Part shown: positions 55,687 through 64,000 of the stretch, in pieces
Position numbering within the stretch: position 1 is the stretch's first letter
How the letters are laid out: every line of letters starts with the position of its first letter
Assembly (NCBI GenBank): GCA_023213395.1
Contig: CM041465.1
Span: 241,807,741 to 241,871,740 of the forward strand
DNA length: 64,000 bases
Source of the DNA: Cycas panzhihuaensis
Lineage: Eukaryota > Cycadophyta
Direction: 5' to 3'
Position numbers and translations under genes: made by a program
Notes under the pieces: model-generated
The model's input: the letters and a program-made list of their open reading frames with translations, nothing else
Told to the model about the DNA's origin: nothing
The model's database searches: none

Positions 55687-56006
55687 TGTAATGACTCCAC
55701 ACTATATATAATAGAGTATAAGGGTAAGGGTTAAGGAGGATAAGAATATGGGACTACATGTAATAGAGTAGAAGGTTAAGGGTTAAGAAGGATAAGAATA
55801 TAGGATTAGGTAGCTTAGCGGCAAAATAATATAATAATGTGTGGCCCTCTTATAAATAGAGCATCCCCCATCTTGTGTAAGATAAGCTTAATATATTTTT
55901 GAATACAATCTATTAGGATTTGCTTTGGTGGCCCTTTTGGTAATCTGTTATATCTTTTAGCCTCATTTCCCTTTGATCTTATGGTTATAGGAGTTGGCCT
56001 GTAATA
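55687..56006 (+). repeat. 5' LTR of the non-autonomous element
   Basis: Aligns end to end with 59,236-59,566. Contains tandem GGTTAAGG(A)GGATAAGAATAT-type units, and CTTATAAATAG (about 55,849), a good TATA box. Confidence 0.9.
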
Positions 56007-56008
56007 GG

Positions 56009-56020
56009 TGGTATCAGAGC
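56009..56020 (+). other. Primer binding site (Met type)
   Basis: Perfect TGGTATCAGAGC two bases after the LTR. Confidence 0.95.
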
Positions 56021-58200
56021 TAGGGCAAGAGCAAATTTTTTTTTATCTGCCCTCCTTATTTATTGCAGGTTTTGAAGACAATATTATTAAAGTATTGGCA
56101 ATCTCTCTGTAGATTGTCATATTGTGATTAAAGGGTTTTATATTGCTGATGATCTAGAATAGAGATTTATGAAAAACCCTTAGCTATCAACCCAACGTAG
56201 GAGCTCTTTTGTGAACAGTCATTCTATTACAACCGGTGGAGTTCTTTCATTCACTGCCTGCTCCATTCAAGTACAATGATAGCTTTGCGCGTGAATGTGA
56301 AATGACTACTTGTATAAAAGACATCTAAAGATCTACTTGAGTGAGGATGCGCCCTACCCTCCATCACCTTCCTATATCAGTAGAGTCATCCATCTGCAAA
56401 TGTTGAAGAACTACCATAAAAATGTGCCATACAATTTCATACACATCCTTCTATTTTGTTTCATAGTATGATGTCAGAGTCGAGTTGCAAGACCATTTCT
56501 ATTTGAATCCATTTAGCAATCCGTTCAAGACCATTCTGAATATACTTTTATTGTATTTGTTTTGTTAGAAGGCCATTTCATCATTTTGTCCTCTATTTGC
56601 ATCTATTCTTCATTTGTAATTCAAGTATCACATTAATCTCCTACAACACAAAGCCATTAATTATCATTGCCAGGTTTGTACACACCAAGCTGTTGTATCC
56701 ATGAGGGTTTATGATTTGTGTTACCATCTATAGCATATGCATCTCATCGATTTGATCCATAATCGTTTATGAAGTGCCCACAATATGGCTGGATAATTTG
56801 AAATAGTGGAGATTTTAACCTGCATTGCCCTATTTTTATGAAAAGAATTCATTGGGCATCATTACCATTGGAGGTACTAAATCACTCATTATTTTTTTAG
56901 AGTGAGACAAGGGTCACATATTTTGATTCATGGCATGTGAATATCTATCCTACACTATGCCATAGAAGAGACGTCCCTACTTCACTCCATGATCAACCTA
57001 TGTGGCTATCTCTACAGATTTCTATTAGCAAGTCATTTTCTACTCGTGTTTCCATTTATTGCTCCAACACCCTCTTTTAGCTACCTGCTCATCGCATGAT
57101 CTTAAGTACTGCCTCTATTTGTCGTGCATTGACACCCTAGATAAGTTCTTTGAGCTGGTGGCATCCCAAGCCAATGATCGAGCTCACCTGGATATCATTC
57201 AAAGAATATGGAATAATGGCTCAAGGGAGGAATGAACCACCTATGTTCTCTACATTTAGTGTGACCACGATTGTTTCTAGTCCTGTCCATCTTCATTCCT
57301 CGTCTAAACCATAGCGGTTGATCTGAGGGTAAAGTGAAGGTACCAGGCAACATCTTCATCCTTGGTGATCGGTGAACTGTAGAGACATGGTTGGAAGAAC
57401 AGCTCAAGAATAGGCATCTATGTGCAAAGTATTGCACAAAGACATTCAACTGCCACTTGGCACATTTGAGAGGAGTAAGTTTACATGGTGCATTCACAAA
57501 GTTGCAGGAATCCCAATCCCCTCTGTATAGGCCTATTACGCAAAGAATCCACATAGTGCCTGAGTCATCGAGATGCTTCCAACCTGAATTCTAGCCACCA
57601 TGCCATGTGAAGTTCCAAATTTTATAGAATGGCGATCATGAAGAAAACTAACCATGGTGACAGTGGATTAATAATTAGGTTTGATTTTTGAAAGGTTTGA
57701 TAAATTAAGTTTGATTGTATATTACTTTCAAATTCACTCATTTTAGTGTTAAGCGGTGGTTATATAGGGAGTTAAAGTGACCATGACTTTTAACAAAGGA
57801 GTTAAATCAATTAAGTAAGTCATCTTATAGAATTTAATTTTGTTTATACAATTTTGGGTATATCTTTGTCAAATAGACTCAAAATTTAGATTTATTAGTT
57901 TCATCAAGTTCTTTACTTCAAGGGCTTCAATTTAGACTATTACATGACATGTTTTAGATAATTTTTGTAATAGATAGTAATAGTTGAAGTGGAGTCTTAT
58001 GGTTTATATCTTTTGGCTATTCAGACTTTGGCTTATATGTCATTGATCTTGAGGCCACAACATTAAGGGGTCCAACCGGCTATAGACACCCCCTAAAAAA
58101 AAGGAAACAAAATGAGGGACAAATGGGCCTAGGGCCTGATAGGAAATTACTTGCATCATATAAGAAATATGGTCTTCTTAATTGGTATTATGACTATGAA
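56021..58200 (+). other. Interior of the non-autonomous element, no protein recognised
   Basis: About 2.2 kb with mixed composition, less AT-rich than neighbours. Overlapping ORFs at 57,195-57,594 on both strands share no motif with gag or pol. Origin unclear: long leader, or captured host sequence. Confidence 0.4.
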
Positions 58201-58248
58201 CAATTTTTTTTTTAATATAATGATGACCTCGACCTTGTTTGCTTCGGG

Positions 58249-58860
58249 ATGGATAGTGATATTCAACTTCATGACTGGGTTAGCACTCTAGAATAATTCT
58301 TTGAAGACTATTTCACAGTTTACTACTTCAAGCAGGACTACGCCAAGGTCATGTTTGCTATGTTATTCTTGTAATAGGACCTTCAATGAATAATTTAGGA
58401 TTGGTGTCTCTCACATCCATATCTAAATTGGGCATCTTTTAAGATGGAAGTTCAAAGAGAAATAGGAGCTTGTCTAGCCATTAAAGCTACCACAAAAGAA
58501 GATATACGAGACCAAGATATTAGGTTACAAGATGAAGCCATTTTACAAGACCAAGATCACTTGAATGACAGAGTGTAGGATCAAGCTACCTTATTTTAAG
58601 CTTAATGGTTCTATCTTCTTTGATGATTGGCTTGCATCCATGCTTACATACTTTGAAGAATATGACTTGATTGAATACCACAAGCTTTGCCTAGGTGTTC
58701 AACAATTGGAAGGCTCCCTTCAATCATGGGCACATGAGTGGTGCCAAAACACCTACAGGCCAAATTGGGACCTCTTCACTTTTGTACTCCATTAGCATAT
58801 TAAAGTCCATATTCCTAACCCATCTAGAAAGAGAGGCCAAACATGAGGAAACAAAAGAAG
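58249..58860 (+). pseudogene. Two tandem gag capsid-like modules
   Basis: Module A (58,249-58,440, several stops): LHDWVSTLE, FFEDYFTVYY, DYAKVMFAM, then DWCLSHPYLNWASF. A charged bridge (58,440-58,560, EDIRDQDIRLQDEAILQDQD) follows. Module B (58,565-58,795, open): IKLPYFKLNGSIFFDDWLAS, MLTYFEEYDLIEY, LQSWAHEW, PNWDLF. Both follow the gypsy capsid pattern of FxG, DWL, FxxY, W and NW. Duplication of the capsid core is unusual; the frame is the same in each module. Confidence 0.6.
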
Positions 58861-59235
58861 ATGAGGTAAATTTTACTTTAGATCAACATGATGAAATCCC
58901 TCTACTTGAGGGTGTAAACATCAAGTTATCTCCATCAGCATTCATATTACAGGAGCATTTGGGTTCTTATGTTTGTGGAAACCTATATTACTACACTATG
59001 AACCCATATTTCTTTAGTTTTTATAGTCAAATAAAGGACTCACTCTTTTCGAGATGACATCACTATCTATGTGGACTTATGCATCCATATTGGACACCAA
59101 TATCTTCTACAGTGGTATCTCTTCACCATCACCTTGATCAAACCACTACCTATGACATGTTGGTAGCGGTAGGTGGTAGATACATATATCTGTATTAGGA
59201 TGCTTTGAGGGCAAAGCATCTCAAGGGAGAGGGAA

Positions 59236-59566
59236 TGTAATGACCCCACACTATATGTAATAGAGTATAAGGGTAAGGGTTAAGGATGATAAGAATATGG
59301 GACTACATGTAATAGAGTAGAAGGTTAAGGGTTAAGAAGGATAAGAATATGGGATTGGGTATCTTAGCAGCAAAATAATATAATAATGTATGGCCCTCTT
59401 ATAAATAGGGTATCCCCCATCTTATGTAAGACAAGCTTCATATATTTTTGAATACAATCTATTAGGGTTTGCTTTGGTGCCCCTTTTAGTGATCTTTTGG
59501 TGATCTGTTCTATCTTTTAGCCTCTTTTCTCTTTGATCTTGTGGTTATACGAGTTGGCCTGTAACA
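59236..59566 (+). repeat. 3' LTR of the non-autonomous element
   Basis: 331 bases with an 11-base tandem addition (GTGATCTTTTGGTGATCTGTT-like) against the 5' copy. Confidence 0.9.
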
Positions 59567-59571
59567 CTTTT

Positions 59572-60797
59572 ATATTTAACTAATAAAGGAAATAGGATAA
59601 ATGAAAAGCTTTTTTCTTTTAGAAAAGAAAGAAAAAAGAAATAATTTCCTTTTCTTTTTCTTTTTTTATTCCTACACTTTCTTACTATTAAAGTCTTTCT
59701 TTTCATGGAGACAAATAAGGGGATAAAGGGGGGAGTTAAGTCAAATGAAGTTATTTCTAAGCTTAAGCTTCTTTCTTTTTGCTCTTAAAAAATAAAAGAC
59801 TTCCTTTCTATATCTTCTTTTTCTCTCCTTTTTTTTTTAATTAAAAGAAAAGAAAACAAGTTGAAATTAGTGAAAAATAGCATACTTGGTGAAGGTAGAG
59901 TTTGTTGAATAAACAAAATCTCTCTTTAACTTGTGTTAGATAACTCAAAGAGGTAGTTCCAATGGAAAAGTACTATGGTGCAATTTTAGAGCAAATCTCA
60001 CAGCATTTCTTCTTGCCAAATATACTTATGATAAAAAAAAAGTGCAATAAAAGCTCTAAAATTAGAAAATATATACTAAGTTTAATGAACTAACTATACC
60101 TTATTAGGAGCTACCAGTAAAAGGGGCTATGGTGAGAAAGTCCAACTATTGGCCAATAACAAGGGAGATTCTTGACCTCCTTTCTTCCTACAACAAAGTT
60201 AGTCTTTCTATAAGGCAATTGCTCAACTAAAAGGATAATAACATAGGCACAATATCTTAACTATGTCAAGTAATTGAAGATTAAACCAAAAGATATCAGA
60301 AATAACAAATAAAGAAATAGAGGAAGGGAGCCTCAGAATGACCCAAGTGTCCTCTAAATAAGATGGACTTCTGAAGTGATACTTGGTTGCCACCTACCTT
60401 TGCAACCTCTCATTTTAAGACTATAGAAGAAACAAGAAAAAGATGGCCTAACAAGAAAGGTATAATTTAAAGGCATAGTTAAGCAAGAATTAGTAAAGTA
60501 AATATACCAAAACAAAGTATAAATAAGTAATAAAGCATGAAGAAAATCTTACCCAAAGTAAAAGGAGAAGGATTACCTCTACCTTGGATGGTAGAGAAGG
60601 CTAATGGCTATTGATTCCTCTCCCAAACTCACTTCCTATATTATTAATGGTATATGGAATCATGCTTATGAGATGGTAACCACACTTGGTTAAGATTTGA
60701 TCAATCAACAAAAAGTCTCAGAAACAAGGATCAACTTGGAAAATGGAGGAGATCACCCACAAAGGGCATCCATATGTCGAGACATAGGTTTAAGACC
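59572..60797. other. No gene seen
   Basis: AT-rich with A/T homopolymer runs near 59,620-59,870. No domain on either strand. It could include parts of older LTRs. Confidence 0.5.
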
Positions 60798-62883
60798 CAT
60801 AGATGGTGCGTAACTCCCTTCTGGGTAACTCAACTTTGGTTTAGAGGGTGGAAGAAATGAGGGATATCCTCAGTTTTCTGAGTAACCTCCAGGGATAGGC
60901 CCTCCTGCCCTTAGATGGGTAAAGGAGGGAGGAAAAGGTAAGCAAGAGAATGACTCCCCACATGGAATAAAAGGGTGTGAGATAGGTATACACAAGCAAA
61001 CAAAGAGGATGATGCACACTCCTAGCGTGGAGGTTAGACAACTAGCCTATGAGTGAAACCAACACAAAGGTTATGCTAAGGGTGCCTAGCTAAGGCAAGT
61101 ATGACAACGACTAAGGATGAGCAACCTAGAAGGAGGGTTGTCCCTAGGTTTCTATGCCCAAGTTAGGCTTGGGGTTATGAGGCAACAGTGAAGAAGGTTT
61201 CAACCATTCTGCATGTAAGAGGTTGTGGTTTGTGTATTGTAGTGAAGTGAGGAATATAATATTGTGCTTTTTGCAAATAGAAAGGAAAAAAACACAAAAT
61301 GGATGCACTCTCATTACTCACTAGTGTGATAACCTTGCTCTCCTTTTTGTTTTTGAATGGAAGAAAATAAATGGGGCTAACCAAAAGGTTACAAACATGC
61401 ACGCATGGGATGCAAGGCTAAGCAGAGGCATGTGCAACAAGCAAGAATACAACTAGATGCGACTTCTACTTTATGCACTTTCCTAAATAAGCAAGAAAAA
61501 CAAGTATATACAAGTTCACTTTACTCTTTTCCCTTTAGCTATTATGCATGCAAGTAAACAAACTTTAAGCGAGAGAAAAGAAACAGCAAGGAGAGCGTAG
61601 TAGCATACCTGGAAAACCATGAGGTTGGATGAGTGTGTTCCCTTGTGTTACACACACCTTTCTCTTTCCATTCCCAGAACATGAGCAATGTGATGCAGTG
61701 ATGCCAAGGGCTTCCTTGCCTTCCCCAAGTTGAAACGAAAAGAGTGGGAAAGAAGTGAAAAGACTTGAAAGTGATATTGGATGAGAGGGAAAGAACATAC
61801 CTTTTCTAATGTGTTTCCTTCCTCATCCATATGTAACGAAGAGAAAACCTACAATCAAAGGGTGTTTCTCTTTCCCAAGGGACTATTAGGGAGCAAAATA
61901 TATATGTATACAAAGTTCATAAAATAATACGAGCAAAATACCTTAACCAAGAGAAATTTTCATTAAGAATCAATCTTCAACTTTTCTCTATGTAAGGAAG
62001 ATAAGAAAAGAGAAGAAAGGTGGTTAGCCTCAAAATGGCTAACCCCCCAAGACACACACCTCCACACTGTCCAAGCATATAAACATCAAGTAAAGATAGT
62101 ATAATAAAAGATAACATAGGGGTGACATGCCATAATAAAGTTCTAAATATTGCTAACGTTGCAAAAGTTGCGATGTGCAACTTTTGCAACCCCCAAACTA
62201 ATCTAACACCTAAAGGCAAAGTAGGGTCTAACTAAGGGCTACAATTCCTACCTATGTAAGGCTCACAAAGCTAGAGCAAGCACAGTAATGGGCTACGTAC
62301 GCTACTACCAATGGTGGCCTCTCTTCTAGAGGAGAAAGAGAAGAGGTGGAGAAGGGGGTTGCCCTTGAGGAGAAGGCCTTGCTGGGCTATGGAACCTGCC
62401 TTGACTCCTTTCACTCACCTTTTTTGGAACCTCTCCCTCATTGCCTCCTTAGGGAAACTAGGGAAGAACTAGAAGGAATGGTAGACACAGAAGGAAAAGA
62501 GGAGGGATTACCTCTTATGTATAGTACAAAACTGACAAATAAGGGGTGTTATAGGATATTCCAACCAGTTTTAAACAACTTCAGAGAAACCAAACATAAT
62601 GAGGAAGAATACCTATTGTGGGTAGATTAGGAGTAGATCTACTTAAGGAAATAGAAGAGGAGGGTAGCCCTGCAAGGTTTGCAGGTGAAACCCTATGGAG
62701 CCTACCAAACATGAAGAGAAAACAGATGCATAATGGTCCTGCAAATGAACCAATCAATCATGCAATGAAAATAAAGATGTGCTTCAATTTATCTTTCTGA
62801 AATTGACCAAGGCAAAGGATAAAAGTGTACCTATACTTACCTATGTTGACTCATCCATACCCATTCCTGATAGTTGAGAAACA
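60798..62883 (-). repeat. 3' LTR of the second L4-family copy
   Basis: Collinear with 11,563-14,167 but about 500 bases shorter. Right end GAAACA at 62,883 is exact; left end is estimated from the first alignable bases (GGTGCGTAACTCCCTTCTGG). Confidence 0.65.
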
Positions 62884-62956
62884 TTGCCCCCTTGGCCGTA
62901 GAGCCTCATTGCTTAGAAGCGCAACATGATGGCAAATGCTGGCAACAAAATGTTAG

Positions 62957-62958
<2 letters not shown>

Positions 62959-63001
<43 letters not shown>
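62959..63001. repeat. (AT)n microsatellite
   Basis: About 21 AT units. The matching position in L4 (14,240-14,262) has only GTGTATAGATATATTAATC, so the tract grew after the copies separated. Confidence 0.95.
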
Positions 63002-63002
<1 letters not shown>

Positions 63003-63419
63003 CAATGATATGAACCAAGGGCAACAATGAGTGTCATGGTGGAACGTGTGGACATAGAGATGAGGAAGAGACGACATAAGAATTACCTATGTGTCACCCT
63101 ATAGTCGACTGGTAATGATAATAAATGAGGGGGATGCCCCCATCATAGTAGTAAAAGAAAAAAGGTGGTGATGGCCACAAATATGATGCAACAGACATTA
63201 TGAATGCAGTGTTATATACATAAGTAAGTCAAGATAGTGAGGATTATGTACCAAGAGTAGTGCTAAGGGTGGAGTAAGGAAACAAACTTGGTGGTCACCA
63301 TAGTTTAACCTCATTAGCAGTGAGCTTTCAGAGATGTGAACAGATTGCAATGTGAAGGAAGGGATGACCCGAGACTTGGGTGCCTAGGTAACCAAACAAG
63401 TCTCTCAAGGGGCATCATC

Positions 63420-63857
63420 GAGGAGAGGGAGATAATGCTCAAGGATGAGACAAACAAGATTGTCTTCCTTAGTGTTACGATCCAAAGGAATGTGTCAGAT
63501 ATTGATAGAGGAGAAATAAGCCAAAAGAGACCTAGTGGTTGGGGTGAGGGGCCTCAAGCATGGGTAACGCACCTAGTAGACCTGGGTGAGATGGGACACC
63601 ACAACCTGAGAGTCACAAAAGAGAATGATGGGTCCATGATGGAAGCAGAATACATCGGTAAGAGCTTCAATAATAGTTGTGTATTCAGCTTCGTTATTAG
63701 TGGCTTTAGGAAGGAAAACCATGAAATGCATGTAGTCATATCTGGAGGGGTCATAGAGGATCCACGTAGTGGTAGAGAGGTCTGGGTTACCACAATTTTC
63801 ACTGTCGATGAAGATGAGTAATGCCATAGTAGGAGAAATAGAAGTCTTAATAGGCAA
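63420..63857 (-). pseudogene. Archaeal-like RNase H of the second family copy
   Basis: Minus strand, 63,573-63,857 open: LLIFIDSENCGNPD (first Asp kept, unlike L4), VFLPKATNNEAEYTTIIEAL with the catalytic Glu, and PIILFCDSQVVVSHLTQVY with the third Asp. The C-terminal HIPLDRNTKEDNLV is in another frame at about 63,470. Same place relative to the 3' LTR as in L4, so the location is ancestral to both copies. Confidence 0.85.
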
Positions 63858-64000
63858 GTGAGAGAAAAAGTGTCGGTAGGATTGATGAACGAAAAAGACT
63901 TAACAGGGTGAAACAATCATGAGGGGATCAAGTGGCTATGAATAGGGGCTATAAAGGGTAGGAGGACCTAAGGATGAGGCTACCCAAGGATGAGGAGACT

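Larger units (their letters stand above)
55687..59566 (+). mobile_element. Complete non-autonomous LTR element (about 3.9 kb)
   Basis: LTRs of 320 and 331 bases (TGTAATGAC...GTAATA/GTAACA), primer site TGGTATCAGAGC at 56,009, purine tract AAGGGAGAGGGAA before the 3' LTR and a perfect CTTTT target duplication (55,682-55,686 and 59,567-59,571). The 3.2-kb interior has capsid-like gag modules but no protease, RT or integrase, so it would need helper proteins. The LTRs match well, so it is younger than most layers here except L4. Confidence 0.9.
60798..64000 (-). mobile_element. Older second copy of the L4 gypsy family, running off the right edge
   Basis: The + strand order matches the left end of L4: a 3' LTR (about 60,798-62,883, ending GAGAAACA) with the same landmarks (GATAGGCCCTCC, CTTCCTTGCCTTCCCC, CTATGTTGACTCATCCATACC), then internal sequence with the second RNase H. 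The internal order is the same and continues past 64,000. It is clearly more diverged than the L4 LTR pair. Confidence 0.8.

Noticed and set aside
57195-57594. 119-codon minus and 67-codon plus ORFs considered as a captured host gene
   Set aside because: No family recognised on either strand, and no splice or start signals to prefer one; kept only as part of an unexplained interior.
1-64000. CRISPR arrays, operons, bacterial promoters, tRNA or rRNA genes
   Set aside because: The window is plant retrotransposon DNA; no spaced repeats of CRISPR type, and the tRNA-like words are primer binding sites beside LTRs, not genes.

Overview
The window comes from a nuclear chromosome of a land plant with a large, transposon-rich genome, probably a seed plant. 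No host gene is visible. Nearly all recognisable sequence is LTR retrotransposon, both Ty3/gypsy and Ty1/copia, with tRNA-iMet-type primer sites (TGGTATCAGAGC and variants) and a plant mobile domain (PMD). The exact clade cannot be told. Everything below was read by eye, so identities and ages are relative.

Central feature: about 37 kb holds a five-layer nest. L0 is a decayed gypsy on the + strand (about 5.9-6.77 and 38.78-42.76 kb). L1 sits in it: a gag-only, minus-strand LTR element (6,767-38,775, flanks TAATA/TGATA). L2 sits in L1: a minus-strand copia (8,040-37,205, perfect CTTAT duplication). L3 sits in the integrase gene of L2: a plus-strand copia (10,617-32,500, TTACT/TACT). L4 sits in the gag of L3: a minus-strand gypsy (11,563-28,168, perfect GAAGG duplication). 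L4 is GC-richer, has 2.6-kb LTRs that still match closely, and is by far the best preserved. The outer layers are AT-rich and full of stops, as expected if they are older.

L4 reads, in its own direction: 5' LTR, gag, protease, RT with RNase H, integrase, an antisense region of about 3.3 kb, a second RNase H of the archaeal-like type, 3' LTR. The antisense region is a gene on the + strand with a TATA box at 15,506, a PMD exon, three candidate introns whose phases fit the reading frames, a coiled-coil C-terminal exon and a T-rich 3' end. Its first intron carries a dense cluster of palindromes, including a 37-bp near-perfect inverted repeat. A second, older copy of the family enters at 60.8 kb and runs off the right edge. 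It has the same second RNase H next to its 3' LTR.

Other regions: 1-999 is the 5' end of a minus-strand copia. 1.0-5.9 kb is AT-rich with a TATC/TA/GATA microsatellite. 42.8-46.7 kb is a plus-strand copia cut off inside RT and abutting a gypsy protease fragment. 47.7-55.3 kb is a minus-strand copia polyprotein between two related repeats of about 300 bp. 55,687-59,566 is a complete non-autonomous LTR element with a perfect CTTTT duplication, a Met primer site and two tandem capsid-like modules. Apart from the L4 pol frame, every coding region is broken or fragmentary.
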